DNA from: Streptomyces eurocidicus
Lineage (GTDB): Bacteria; Actinomycetota; Actinomycetes; Streptomycetales; Streptomycetaceae
Direction of reading: 5' to 3'
NCBI RefSeq assembly: GCF_002891295.1
Contig: NZ_LGUI01000006.1
Span: forward strand, 186,001 to 250,000
DNA: 64,000 nucleotides
In this document: piece after piece, positions 17,219-27,289 of the stretch
Numbering within the stretch: the stretch's first letter is position 1
How the letters are laid out: every line of letters starts with the position of its first letter
Notes under the pieces: model-generated
What the model saw: the letters and a program-made list of their open reading frames with translations, nothing else
What the model was told of the DNA's origin: nothing
Database searches by the model: none
Translations under genes and position numbers: made by a program

Positions 17219-18052
17219 TCAGACCGTGACCGGCACCCGCGGGGCGTGGGCGCCGGCCGCCGCGCGCAGGGCCAGGCCGGCCAGCGCCTCGGGGGCGCCT
17301 TCCCGGCCCCGGATGCCGGGGAAGGCGTTGATGTCGACGATCAGCGGGCGGCCCGCCACCTCCAGGAGGTCGACGCCGTACACGTCCAGGGCGAAGACCT
17401 CGCCGACGCTCCGCACCGCGGCCAGCCAGGACGGGGGCAGCTCGGCGGCGGTGAGCGGCCGGGTCCCGCCGGGTACGGGGGTGGCCAGCTCGGAGCGGCG
17501 GAGGCCGGCGAAGACCCGGTCACCGACGACCCAGAGCTTGTGGTCCCAGCCGCTGTTGGCGGAGAACGGCTGGACGACCACCGGCTCGTCGGCCCAGCGG
17601 GCGGCCAGCGCCCGCAGCGCGGCGGCGTCGTCGGCACGGGCCACCAGGTCGTGCCGGCGGCTGTGGCGGCTCTTGACGACCACGGGGTACGCCGGGGCCC
17701 CCTGGGCCAGGAGGTGCGCGAGCGTGGGCGCGGTGTCGGTCGCGACGAAGGGGAGACCGGCCCGCAGGGCGGTCTCCGCCATGGCCGTGCGGTCCTGGAC
17801 GAGCTCGGTGGCGGCGGCGGAGTTCAGCACGGGCGCGCCGAGCTCCTCCAGCCGCCGGGCGTGGGCGAGGGCCCGCGGGGTGCGGGTCTTGAGCAGATAG
17901 ACGTCGGCGAGGCCCTCGGGCGCGAGCGCCGGATCGGGTGTCCCGGGGTCGTTGGGGTCCTGCCACTCCACCTGGTGGCGGGGGGTCAGCAGGGCGGTGG
18001 CGGCGGCCAGCAGCGGGTGGTCCGGAGCCGGCGTCAGCAGGCTGATCCTCAT
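17219..18052 (-). CDS. ATP-grasp ligase-like protein (second of pair)
   Basis: 277 residues, RimK-like ATP-grasp fold. It has a short N-terminal domain ('MRISLLTPAPDHP'), the ATP-binding lysine region 'YPVVVKSRHSRRHD', 'VVQPFSANSGWDHKLWVVG', and the metal-binding end 'ALDVYGVDLLEV' with 'LIVDINAFPG'. Such enzymes join a carboxylate to an amine or thiol through an acyl-phosphate, or phosphorylate inositol-like polyols. Its ATG overlaps the stop of the upstream ATP-grasp gene (ATGA), so the two are co-translated. Their similar C-terminal motifs suggest an old duplication and a heteromeric or sequential reaction. Substrate unknown. Confidence 0.72.
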   Translation of the reverse strand: MRISLLTPAPDHPLLAAATALLTPRHQVEWQDPNDPGTPDPALAPEGLADVYLLKTRTPRALAHARRLEELGAPVLNSAAATELVQDRTAMAETALRAGLPFVATDTAPTLAHLLAQGAPAYPVVVKSRHSRRHDLVARADDAAALRALAARWADEPVVVQPFSANSGWDHKLWVVGDRVFAGLRRSELATPVPGGTRPLTAAELPPSWLAAVRSVGEVFALDVYGVDLLEVAGRPLIVDINAFPGIRGREGAPEALAGLALRAAAGAHAPRVPVTV

Positions 18053-18975
18053 GCGGCGCCCCGCGCGGCACCGCCGGCGACCGGGGCGGTCGTCCGCTCC
18101 GGCACGAAGGGGGCCGGGCCGGGCCCGCCGGCCGTCGCGGTCGTCGCGGCGGCTCCGGCGCGGTTCGGGCCGGCGTCGGCCAGCCGCAGGATCGCCCAGG
18201 CCACCCGGGCCACGGCGTCGGGCACCTGACGGAAGCTCGGGAAGTCGTTGACGTCCACGAGCACGGGGCCGTCCGGGCCGAGGACGATGTCCAGTCCGTA
18301 CAGGTCGAGGCCGAAGACGGCGCCGACCTCGGTGGCGATGGCCGCGACCTCGGCGGTGAGCGGCACCTGGCGCTCGCGGACCGGCTGGCCGGGGTGCAGC
18401 GGTGAGCACCGCTCGGTCGCGTACAGCTCGCCGTCGACGCAGTACACCTTGAGGTCGACGCCCGAGTTGGGCACGTACGGCTGGGCGATCAGCATGCCGC
18501 CCATGCCCTCCTCGTCGGCGGTGGGCAGCCGGTCCGGGGACGGCACCAGCCGGACGGCCCGCCCGGAGCTGCCGTCGGCGGGTTTGACCACCAGTGGGTA
18601 CGCGGCGGCGGGGACCTCGGCGAACTCCTCGGGCCGGGCCGCGGCGTAGGTGACGGGCACCGGCAGGCCGTGGTGTTCGGCGATGACCGCGGCCAGTGCC
18701 TTGTCGCGCACCCCCCGGATCGACCGGGCGTCGTTGACCGTGGTCAGGCCGACGTTCGCGGCACCCTCCAGGAGGGTGAGGCCGGGTCCGCCGGACACCG
18801 TCTTGAGCACCCACGCGTCGTGGTCGCCCGCCCGCACGGTCTCCGACAGCTTCAGGAGCGAGCCGCCGGGCCTGAGCACGTCCACCCGGTGACCCCAGGC
18901 GGAGAGTTGGCGGATGACGTCCACCGGCATACCGTCGCGCCGGTACTGCTCCTCCACCAGGAAGCAGATTCTCAT
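18049..18975 (-). CDS. ATP-grasp ligase-like protein (first of pair)
   Basis: 308 residues, same fold as its downstream partner. Motifs: 'MRICFLVEEQYRRDGMPVDV', 'YPLVVKPADGSSGRAVRLV' (ATP lysine and loop), 'QPYVPNSGVDLKVYCVDG' and 'LYGLDIVLGPDGPVLVDVND' (Mg ligands Asp/Asn). A 45-residue Ala/Gly/Pro tail follows the domain. The start is ATG 18975 and the end overlaps the next gene by 4 nt. No amino-group carrier protein gene is adjacent. A short ORF upstream (19078-19215) might be a peptide substrate, which is speculative. Confidence 0.75.
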   Translation of the reverse strand: MRICFLVEEQYRRDGMPVDVIRQLSAWGHRVDVLRPGGSLLKLSETVRAGDHDAWVLKTVSGGPGLTLLEGAANVGLTTVNDARSIRGVRDKALAAVIAEHHGLPVPVTYAAARPEEFAEVPAAAYPLVVKPADGSSGRAVRLVPSPDRLPTADEEGMGGMLIAQPYVPNSGVDLKVYCVDGELYATERCSPLHPGQPVRERQVPLTAEVAAIATEVGAVFGLDLYGLDIVLGPDGPVLVDVNDFPSFRQVPDAVARVAWAILRLADAGPNRAGAAATTATAGGPGPAPFVPERTTAPVAGGAARGAA

Positions 18976-19077
18976 TGGTGCATCCTCGTAATCCCCGGAC
19001 GTCCGCCGATCCCGTCCGGCAGAACTGTGACGGCTCAGGATGTCATGGGCGCCGGACCCGGATCGCCCACGACTGTC

Positions 19078-19215
19078 TCAATTCCGTAGCAACTCGATCG
19101 CAAGCCGTTGGAATTTCTCCGGATCCGACCGACTGGTGCCGGTGTCAGAGGATCTGCGGTACGGCTCATTCACGAGGGTGAGCCACCGGGAAACGCGCGG
19201 GAAGAGCGAGCCCAC
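19078..19215 (-). CDS. Possible small ORF upstream of ATP-grasp pair
   Basis: 45 codons from GTG 19215 (60 from ATG 19260) on the same strand as the ligases, ending 103 nt before them. It contains 'SRWLTLVNEPYRRSSDTGTS' and ends 'FQRLAIELLRN'. GC3 is about 74%, lower than neighbours but above the local base composition. No good ribosome-binding site is seen. The 310-nt gap 18976-19285 otherwise holds only promoter-like, AT-richer sequence. It may be non-coding. Confidence 0.25.
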   Translation of the reverse strand: MGSLFPRVSRWLTLVNEPYRRSSDTGTSRSDPEKFQRLAIELLRN

Positions 19216-19285
19216 CGGGACGGTTGACGAGTGGGCACACGCATCATGAGCACATGTCATCCGTTTTCCGCCCGAGGAGTTCCCC

Positions 19286-19774
19286 ATGAGTCTGTACGAC
19301 ATTCCGCTGCGCACCCTCTCCGGCGAGCCCGCCTCCCTGGCCGACCACCGCGGCAAGGCGCTGCTGGTGGTGAACGTGGCGTCCAAGTGCGGGCTCACCC
19401 CGCAGTACGAGGGCCTGGAGCGGCTCCAGCAGCGCTACGCCGCGCGCGGCTTCAGCGTGCTCGGCTTCCCCAGCAACCAGTTCGCGGGCCAGGAGCCGGG
19501 CTCCGCCGAGGAGATCGCGACCTTCTGCTCGGCCACCTACGGTGTCAGCTTCCCGCTGTTCGAGAAGACGGACGTCAACGGCGAGGGCCGCCACCCCCTG
19601 TACACCGAGCTGACGCGGACCCAGGACGCGGCGGGCGAGGCCGGCGACGTCCAGTGGAACTTCGAGAAGTTCCTGCTCTCCCCGCAGGGCGAGGTCGTGG
19701 GCCGGTTCCGTCCGCGGGTGGAGCCCGAGGCGGACGAGGTCGTCCGGGCGATCGAGGCACAGCTCTCCGCCTGA
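19286..19774 (+). CDS. Glutathione peroxidase-family thiol peroxidase
   Basis: 162 residues. Peroxidatic Cys35 in 'NVASKCGLTPQY', plus the catalytic Gln ('SNQFAGQEPG') and Trp ('VQWNFEKFLL') of the GPx tetrad. Cys replaces selenocysteine, and with no glutathione in actinomycetes the reductant is likely thioredoxin or mycothiol-linked. Cytosolic, detoxifies hydroperoxides. The start is ATG 19286 behind GAGGAG. A hairpin terminator follows. Monocistronic. Confidence 0.92.
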   Translation: MSLYDIPLRTLSGEPASLADHRGKALLVVNVASKCGLTPQYEGLERLQQRYAARGFSVLGFPSNQFAGQEPGSAEEIATFCSATYGVSFPLFEKTDVNGEGRHPLYTELTRTQDAAGEAGDVQWNFEKFLLSPQGEVVGRFRPRVEPEADEVVRAIEAQLSA

Positions 19775-19789
19775 CCCGGCACGAACCGC

Positions 19790-19828
19790 CTCGCGGAGCG
19801 TGTGACCAGCGGTTATGCGCTCCGCGAG
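19790..19828 (+). terminator. Hairpin terminator after glutathione peroxidase gene
   Basis: CTCGCGGAGCG (19790-19800) pairs with CGCTCCGCGAG (19818-19828), 11 bp and a 17-nt loop, 15 nt past the stop codon. No T-tract, as usual in Streptomyces. Confidence 0.6.
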
Positions 19829-19972
19829 ATGCCCTCGCCGCACCGGATCGGCCGTCCGACGCGTGGGCGGGCAAAACGGTGGGAAAGATAATGAAGGGGC
19901 GTGAAGGAGACAGACCGGAGACGACGGCGGACGGCCCGCCGCGCCGCGCACCGAGAGCCGAGATGAGCGCCG

Positions 19973-20920
19973 ATGGACGCGTATGCCGACACCCCTTCCC
20001 GTCCGGCGGCGGTCCCGGTCGCCGCCGTGGACGCGGCAGGCGCGGTCACGCTCTGGAGCCCCGCCGCCCGGCAGTGGCTCGGCTGGTCCCCCGACGAGAT
20101 CGTCGGACGCCCCGCCGCCGGGCTGCTGGCCGCCCCGCTGCCCGGCCCGGCCCGTACCGCCCTGCTGCGCCACCAGGAGTGGAGCGGCATCGTCCGGGCA
20201 CGGCACCGGGGCGGTGACACCGTACGGATCCCCGTGCGGGCCTGCCCGTGCCGGAGCGGCCCGGACACCGTGCTGTGGCTGCTCCTGGCCCCCTCGCCGG
20301 ACGGCCGCGACCCCCGGGCGGAACCGGCGGACCCGCTCCGGGAATGGGCCTACACCCAGTCCCCCATCGCGGCCTCCGTCTACGACCACGAGAATCGCCT
20401 GGCGGGCGCGAACGACGAAATGGTGCGCATCTCCGGCCGCCCGGAGAGGGAGATTCTCGGGCTGCGCCTCGCGGAGATCCACCCCGGCCCGCCGTTCGAG
20501 GAATTCGGCCGGATGATGGACGAGGTTCTCCGCACGGGCGAGCCCGTGCGCACCGACGCCTATTTCCGGGCGCCCGGCGAATCCCGCGAACGCGCCTGGG
20601 CCTCCTTCTTCACCCCCCTGAAGGACGCCGCCGGCACGGTGCGGGGAGTGTCCCTCGCCGCCCTCGACCGCACCGAGCAGTACTGGGCCCGCGAGCGGCT
20701 GGCACTGGTCAACGACGCGGGGGCGCGCATCGGCACCACCTTGGACGTGACCCGCACCGCCGAGGAGCTTACGGAGGTCACCACCGGCGGTTTCGCCGAC
20801 TTCGCCGCCGTCGACCTGCTGGAGTCCGTCGCCCCGGGCGACGAACCCCGGCGGGACGGCGACCCGGGCGCAGCCACGCTGCGCCGCTCGGCCGCCCGCC
20901 GCGCCTCCGGCGCCCCGTGA
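19973..20920 (+). CDS. PAS-PAS sensor with first part of a GAF domain
   Basis: 315 residues. Two PAS domains (about 10-100, 'AGAVTLWSPAARQWLGWSPD'; about 118-235, 'ENRLAGANDEMVRISGRPER') precede the start of a GAF domain ('ARERLALVNDAGARIGTTLD'). The ORF stops in mid-GAF at TGA 20918-20920. The next frame opens with GTG 20917 in the same four bases (GTGA) and continues the GAF and the phosphatase. In Streptomyces these domains normally form one RsbU/SpoIIE-type protein. So this is either a frameshifted gene or a real two-protein split with translational coupling. The start is ATG 19973. Confidence 0.75.
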   Translation: MDAYADTPSRPAAVPVAAVDAAGAVTLWSPAARQWLGWSPDEIVGRPAAGLLAAPLPGPARTALLRHQEWSGIVRARHRGGDTVRIPVRACPCRSGPDTVLWLLLAPSPDGRDPRAEPADPLREWAYTQSPIAASVYDHENRLAGANDEMVRISGRPEREILGLRLAEIHPGPPFEEFGRMMDEVLRTGEPVRTDAYFRAPGESRERAWASFFTPLKDAAGTVRGVSLAALDRTEQYWARERLALVNDAGARIGTTLDVTRTAEELTEVTTGGFADFAAVDLLESVAPGDEPRRDGDPGAATLRRSAARRASGAP

Positions 20921-22452
20921 CGGGCGCGGCCGGCCCGGGCACGGCCCACACCTACCCGCCGCACTCGCCGCCGGCCCGGGCCCTGGCCTCCGGCCTGCCC
21001 TGCCTGCGCCACACCGACGACCCGGCGCTGCGCGCCTGGCTGACCGGCACCCCCGCGTTCCCCGACGACGTCCTGGCCCGGGGCGTCTGGTCCGTCCTCG
21101 CCGTCCCGCTGAGCGCGCGCGGCACCGTGCTCGGGGTGGTCACGTTCCTCCTCCACCGGGGCCCCGACGCGGTGGGCGCCTTCGACCCCGCCGAGTCCGC
21201 CGACGCCGGCTTCGACGCCGACGACGTACTCCTCGCCGAGGAGGTCGCCGCCCGGGCCGGCACCTGCCTCGACAACGCCCGGCGGTACGCCCTGGAGCGC
21301 GAGGTGGCGCTCACCCTCCAGCGCAACCTGCTGCCCAGCCGGCTGCCCGAGCAGGGCGCGGTCGAGGTCACCTCCCGGTATCTCCCCGCCGGGTCCCAGG
21401 CGGGCATCGGGGGCGACTGGTTCGACGTGATCCCGCTGTCCGGGGCCCGGGTCGCGCTCGTCGTCGGCGACGTGGTGGGCCACGGCCTCCAGGCGTCCGC
21501 CGTCATGGGGCGGCTGCGCGCCGCCCTGCGCACCCTCGCCGACCTCGACCTGCCGCCCGACGAGCTCCTCACCCATCTGGACGACCTGGTGATCCAGCTG
21601 GCACAGGACCAGGCGGTGGAGGCCGCGGGACCCGGCGCGCACGCCGTCCGGGAGACGGGCGCGACCTGCCTGTACGTGGTGTACGACCCGGTGTCCCGGC
21701 GCTGTGTCATGGCCCGCGCGGGCCACCCGGCGCCCCTGCTGGTCACCCCCGACGGCACCGCCCGCTATCTGGACATCCCCAGCGGCCCCCCGCTCGGCCT
21801 GGGCGGGCTGCCCTTCGAGTCCGCCGAGCTCGAACTGCCGGAGGGCAGCCTGCTGGCCCTCTACACCGACGGGCTCGTCGAAGGCCGTGACCACGACATC
21901 GGCGCCGGCCTGGAGACCCTGCGCGGCACCCTGTCCGGGCCGGCCGGGCCGCTGGAGACCACCTGCGACGCCGTGCTCGCCGCCCTGCTGCCCGACCGCG
22001 CGGAGCGGCCCGCCGACGACATCGCGCTGCTGCTCGCCCGCACCCGTTCCCTGGGCCCCGCGCACGTCCGCAGCTGGGAGCTGCCCTCCGACCGGGCCTC
22101 CGTCGCCGACGCCCGCAAGCGGGCCTCGGAGCAGCTGGCCGCGTGGGGGCTGGAGGAGCTGTCCTTCACCACCGAACTGGTCGTCAGCGAGCTGGTCACC
22201 AACGCCGTCCGGTACGGGTACGCGCCCATCCGGCTGCGGCTGATCCGCGACGCCGCCGCGCTGATCTGCGAGGTGTCGGACGCCAGCAGCACCTCGCCGC
22301 GGATGCGGCGGGCCCGGGTGTTCGACGAAGGGGGCCGGGGCCTGCTGCTGGTCGCCCAGCTCACCGAGCGCTGGGGCACCCGGTTCACCGCCGACGGCAA
22401 GACGATCTGGGCCGAGCAGGTGCTGCCCGCCGCCCCGGAGCCCATGGGCTGA
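20917..22452 (+). CDS. SpoIIE/RsbU-type PP2C phosphatase with anti-sigma kinase-like ATPase domain
   Basis: 511 residues from GTG 20917. Residues 1-130 are the rest of the GAF domain ('ALASGLPCLRHTDDPALRAW'). About 140-360 is the PP2C/SpoIIE phosphatase ('GSQAGIGGDWFDVIPLSG', 'VVGDVVGHGLQASAVMGRLR', 'ALYTDGLVEGRD', 'PADDIALLLAR', with the metal-binding Asp residues). About 375-505 is an HATPase_c domain ('VVSELVTNAVRYG', 'DEGGRGLLLVAQLTERWG'). The protein probably controls an anti-sigma/anti-anti-sigma partner switch. It depends on the preceding ORF for its PAS input, in trans if both are real. Confidence 0.8.
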   Translation: MTGAAGPGTAHTYPPHSPPARALASGLPCLRHTDDPALRAWLTGTPAFPDDVLARGVWSVLAVPLSARGTVLGVVTFLLHRGPDAVGAFDPAESADAGFDADDVLLAEEVAARAGTCLDNARRYALEREVALTLQRNLLPSRLPEQGAVEVTSRYLPAGSQAGIGGDWFDVIPLSGARVALVVGDVVGHGLQASAVMGRLRAALRTLADLDLPPDELLTHLDDLVIQLAQDQAVEAAGPGAHAVRETGATCLYVVYDPVSRRCVMARAGHPAPLLVTPDGTARYLDIPSGPPLGLGGLPFESAELELPEGSLLALYTDGLVEGRDHDIGAGLETLRGTLSGPAGPLETTCDAVLAALLPDRAERPADDIALLLARTRSLGPAHVRSWELPSDRASVADARKRASEQLAAWGLEELSFTTELVVSELVTNAVRYGYAPIRLRLIRDAAALICEVSDASSTSPRMRRARVFDEGGRGLLLVAQLTERWGTRFTADGKTIWAEQVLPAAPEPMG

Positions 22453-22469
22453 CCGGCCGGTGCCTCCCG

Positions 22470-24125
22470 TCAGGTGCAGCGGGTGCCGTCCTTCGGCAGG
22501 GTGCCGTCCAGCAGGAACCCGTCGATGCGCTCGTTGACGCAGGCGGCGTCCGGGGAGCCGTAGACGCTGTGCCCGCCGCCCGGGTCCGTCATGGTGACCG
22601 CGGCCGGGCCGACCGCCCGGGCCATCCGGGGCAGCCAGCCGACCGGCGTGGCCGGGTCGTACTCGCTCGTGTGCATGAGGATCTTCGGGGCGCCGGGAGC
22701 GCCGACGTCACGGGCCGCGTCGTCCCCGGCCCCCGGCCAGCCGGTGCACAGGGCCATGCCCGAGGCCATGGACGGACCGAACACCGGCGAGGCCCGTACG
22801 TAGTCGTCGAAGGCGTCCAGGACCTCCTCGGTGCGGTACCGGCCGGCGGTGTCGGCGCAGTTGATGGCGGTCAGCGCGTCGTCGGAGTTGTCGTACCTGC
22901 CGTCGGTCCCCTTGCCATCGGCGCGCTCGGCGGCCGCGCGGGCCATCGTGGCGGACTCGCCGGGACGCACGTGGTGGACGAGGGCGGCCAGCAGGTTCGG
23001 CACCTCGGGCAGACCGGCCCGGGAGCGCAGCAGCCCCATGGTCTCGGCGACGGCGGTGTCACGGTCGAGCCGCCGGCCGTCGGGCCAGTCGCGCGGCTCG
23101 TCGTCGAGGTCGTCGAACGCCTCCTCGATGTCCTCCATGGCCTCGTCGGTGTCGGACCCCAGCACACAGTCCTCGTCGCCCTTGCGAGTGCAGGTGTCGA
23201 CGGCGTGGCGCAGCGCCTTGTGGTAGGCGGCCGTCTGGGCGAGCGTCGTCTCCTTCATGTCGGGGGCCGGTTCGTCGACGCCGTCCATGACCATCCGCCC
23301 GACCTTGCCGGGGAAGTGGTGGGCGTAGACCGCGCCGAGCCGGCTCCCGTAGGAGTAGCCCAGGTAGTGGAGCCGGTCCTCGTCCAGCGCGGCGCGCAGC
23401 ACGTCCAGGTCACGGGCGGTGTTGACGGTCCCGATGTACGGCAGGGCGCTGCCGGGCTCGGTCCGGCAGTGCTTGAGGGCCTTCTCCTGGGCGGCGAGGT
23501 AGTCGGCCATGCCCGCGCGGCTGGTGCCGTCCGCACCGGTGCGGCGCGGGTCGCGCCCCTCGTCGCAGCGCACCGGGGAACTGGCGCCGACCCCGCGCGG
23601 GTCGAAGGTGACCAGGTCGTAGCGGGTTCCGGCCTTGCTGAAACCGTCGGGGCCGTAGGCCGTGAGCTGTTTGAGGCCGGACTCCCCCGGGCCGCCGAAG
23701 TTCAGTACGAGGGAGCCGGCCCGGTGGTCCTGGTCCGGGGCGCGGTAGCGCATGACCGCGAGCCGCAGTTCGCCCTTGCGGGGGTCGGCGTAGGTGTACG
23801 GAACCTTGAGCCAGCCGCATTCGGCCCGGGTGTCGGCCTTGTCGGTCTCCCGGTCGACGTCCCGGTCGCGCTCCTGGGCGCACGGCTTCCAGGAGACGCT
23901 CTGCTCGTAGTACGAGCCGGTGTCCGGCGCGCCGGCCGCCTTGTCGGGCCCGGCGCAGCCGGTGAGGCCGTGGGCCAGCACGGTCGCGGCGGCCAGCGGC
24001 AGGGAGACCGTGACGACGCGGGGCAGGCGCGCGGCGGGGGCGAAGGACAAGAAGGGCGGGAAGGACGGGAAGGACGGGAAGGACGGGAGGGACGGGATCC
24101 GGGGCCGGCGGTGTACGGGCGTCAT
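22470..24125 (-). CDS. Secreted alpha/beta-hydrolase lipoprotein (tripeptidyl aminopeptidase-like)
   Basis: 551 residues. The N-terminus has a hydrophobic helix and lipobox 'LAHGLTGCAG', so it is likely an exported lipoprotein. The catalytic domain shows 'LNFGGPGESG' (oxyanion loop), 'LGYSYGSRLGAVYAH' (nucleophile Ser), 'HTSEYDPATPVGWLPR' (Asp) and 'TDPGGGHSVYG' (His), then the TAP-like C-terminal region. Related Streptomyces enzymes (Tap, SlpD/E) remove peptides from the N-termini of secreted proteins. The first 30 residues come from a 9-bp tandem repeat (Pro-Ser-Phe). The true start may therefore be further in, nearer the hydrophobic helix. Confidence 0.85.
   Translation of the reverse strand: MTPVHRRPRIPSLPSFPSFPSFPPFLSFAPAARLPRVVTVSLPLAAATVLAHGLTGCAGPDKAAGAPDTGSYYEQSVSWKPCAQERDRDVDRETDKADTRAECGWLKVPYTYADPRKGELRLAVMRYRAPDQDHRAGSLVLNFGGPGESGLKQLTAYGPDGFSKAGTRYDLVTFDPRGVGASSPVRCDEGRDPRRTGADGTSRAGMADYLAAQEKALKHCRTEPGSALPYIGTVNTARDLDVLRAALDEDRLHYLGYSYGSRLGAVYAHHFPGKVGRMVMDGVDEPAPDMKETTLAQTAAYHKALRHAVDTCTRKGDEDCVLGSDTDEAMEDIEEAFDDLDDEPRDWPDGRRLDRDTAVAETMGLLRSRAGLPEVPNLLAALVHHVRPGESATMARAAAERADGKGTDGRYDNSDDALTAINCADTAGRYRTEEVLDAFDDYVRASPVFGPSMASGMALCTGWPGAGDDAARDVGAPGAPKILMHTSEYDPATPVGWLPRMARAVGPAAVTMTDPGGGHSVYGSPDAACVNERIDGFLLDGTLPKDGTRCT
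24052..24105. repeat. Six 9-bp tandem repeats in the signal-peptide coding region
   Basis: AAGGACGGG and close variants occur six times in a row (24052-24105, plus strand). On the coding strand this gives 'SLPSFPSFPSFPPF'. A 9-bp unit keeps frame, so copy number can vary without disrupting the hydrolase. Confidence 0.85.
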
Positions 24126-24147
24126 GTCGCGGACGGTAGTTCGCCGT

Positions 24148-25596
<1,449 letters not shown>

Positions 25597-25683
25597 GGGG
25601 CGGGCGGTCTCCGTCCTCACATGGGCTGCGGACACGGCGAGGCTACACCGGGGGGCGCCGGGGTTCTCGGGGAGCGGCGGGAG

Positions 25684-27144
25684 TCACGGGTGGGTGACGC
25701 TCGTTGTTTTCTCGACTGTGTTTTCGTTCGAGAGGGCGGCAGCCTGTACGGCGACCGTCCGGGAACGGCGCCGGGACCGCAGCCCGAACCCGCCGACGAT
25801 CACGGCGAGGGCGGCGGCGCCCAGCGGGACGAGCAGGGCGGCGTGGTAACCGGCGAGCAGCCGGTCGGCGGGCGCGTCGCCCTCCCCCTGGAACCCGGCC
25901 TGCGCGACCGTGACGGCGGACAGCCCGAGCGCGGCACCGAACTGGAAGGAGGTGTACAGCAGACCGCCGGCGAGCCCCTGCTCCTCCTCGTCGATCCCGT
26001 CCGTGGCGACGATGACGAGCGGCCCGTAGACCAGCGAGAAGGCCAGCCCCAGCAGGATCATGGTCGGGAACATCGCGGCGTACGACCAGTCGGCGCCGAC
26101 CGGCAGGAACAGCGCGTAGGCGAGGGCGGTCAGCAGCAGTCCGCCGAAGATGACCCGGGCGTTGCCGAAGCGGCCGACGAGCCGGGGCGTGAGGGTGGGC
26201 GAGAGCACCGCGTCCGCGCCGATCGCGAGCAGGGCGAGGCTCGTCTGGAGCGTGGACCAGCCGCGCAGTTCCTGGAGGTAGAGCACGGCGACGAACTGGA
26301 AGCCGAAGAAGCTCCCGGAGAACAGCAGCCCGACGAAGTTGGCACGCACGAGCGAGGGAGTACGCAGGATCCCGAGGCGCACCAGGGGCGCCGCCGACCT
26401 GCGCTCGATCAGGACGAACAGGCAGAGCAGCGCGAGACCGGCGAGGGCGCTGCCGAGCGTCCGGGCGGCGGACACATGGGCGGCGCGCTCGACCGTGGTC
26501 ACCAGCAGCAGGATCGCCGCCGTCAGGCTGAGCGCGCCGGCCACGTCGAGCCGCCGGGCGGTGCGGCCGGGACGAACGTCCTTGGGGACGACGGCGACGG
26601 CGGTGAGAAGGATGAGCAGGGCGAGGACGACGGGGGCGAAGAACACCCACCGCCAGTGCAGCGCGGTCAGCAGCCCGCCGACGACCAGACCGATGGAGAA
26701 ACCACCGGCGGCGGTACCGGAGTAGACGAGGAGCGCCTTGTCGCGCCGGGGGCCCTCGGCGAAGCTCGTGGTGATGACGGACAGCCCGGCGGGTGTCATG
26801 AAGGCCGCGGCGACCCCGGTCACGAGCCGGGCGGCGATGAGCATCCACCCCTCGGTCGCGAAGCCGCCGAGGCCGGAGAAGAACACGAACACGGCGAGCG
26901 GGAGGAGGAACATCCGACGCCGCCCGAAGAGATCGGCGGCACGCCCGCCCAGCAGCATAAAGCCGCCGTAGCCGAGCACGTAGGCGCTCATCACCCACTG
27001 CAACTGACCGGTGGAGAGGCCGAGATCGGCCCGTATGGAGGGGAGGGCCACGTTGAGCATGGCGATGTCGATGCCTTCGAGGAAGACGGCACCACTGAGG
27101 ACGAGGAGGAGGAGCCGGGGGTGCGGGGTGGGGACGGAAGACAT
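25684..27144 (-). CDS. MFS drug exporter, DHA2 family
   Basis: 486 residues, about 14 helices. 'FLEGIDIAMLNVALPSIRAD' in helix 1, 'GGRAADLFGRRRMFLLPLAV' (motif A) and 'GLVVGGLLTALHWRWVFFAP' (motif C). The start is ATG 27144 preceded by a GGAAGG-like site. It is divergent from an HxlR regulator at 27290 across a 146-nt region with an inverted repeat, so probably under its control. The two adjacent exporters are not close copies. Confidence 0.88.
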   Translation of the reverse strand: MSSVPTPHPRLLLLVLSGAVFLEGIDIAMLNVALPSIRADLGLSTGQLQWVMSAYVLGYGGFMLLGGRAADLFGRRRMFLLPLAVFVFFSGLGGFATEGWMLIAARLVTGVAAAFMTPAGLSVITTSFAEGPRRDKALLVYSGTAAGGFSIGLVVGGLLTALHWRWVFFAPVVLALLILLTAVAVVPKDVRPGRTARRLDVAGALSLTAAILLLVTTVERAAHVSAARTLGSALAGLALLCLFVLIERRSAAPLVRLGILRTPSLVRANFVGLLFSGSFFGFQFVAVLYLQELRGWSTLQTSLALLAIGADAVLSPTLTPRLVGRFGNARVIFGGLLLTALAYALFLPVGADWSYAAMFPTMILLGLAFSLVYGPLVIVATDGIDEEEQGLAGGLLYTSFQFGAALGLSAVTVAQAGFQGEGDAPADRLLAGYHAALLVPLGAAALAVIVGGFGLRSRRRSRTVAVQAAALSNENTVEKTTSVTHP

Positions 27145-27223
27145 GGAGTGCCTCTGGGGAAGGTTTTAGGAAGGGAGCGCCGAAAGGGCAGCGGACGGGC
27201 CTCGACACGGCCCATACGCTGGG

Positions 27224-27261
27224 TGGTTACGGATCCGCCGGCCGGTTCCGTCTTGTAACCA
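27224..27261. promoter_or_regulatory. Candidate HxlR operator (TGGTTAC...GTAACCA)
   Basis: TGGTTAC at 27224-27230 and GTAACCA at 27255-27261 are inverted repeats separated by 24 nt in the divergent promoter region of the MFS and hxlR-type genes. Position supports an operator; the wide spacing makes it tentative. Confidence 0.4.
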
Positions 27262-27289
27262 GAGCCATCCTGGGGCACCCTGGACGACC

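Noticed and set aside
18975..19249. Two overlapping plus-strand small frames upstream of the peroxidase gene
   Set aside because: No ribosome-binding site and no coding bias; the region looks like a promoter. Only the minus-strand frame was kept as a weak candidate.
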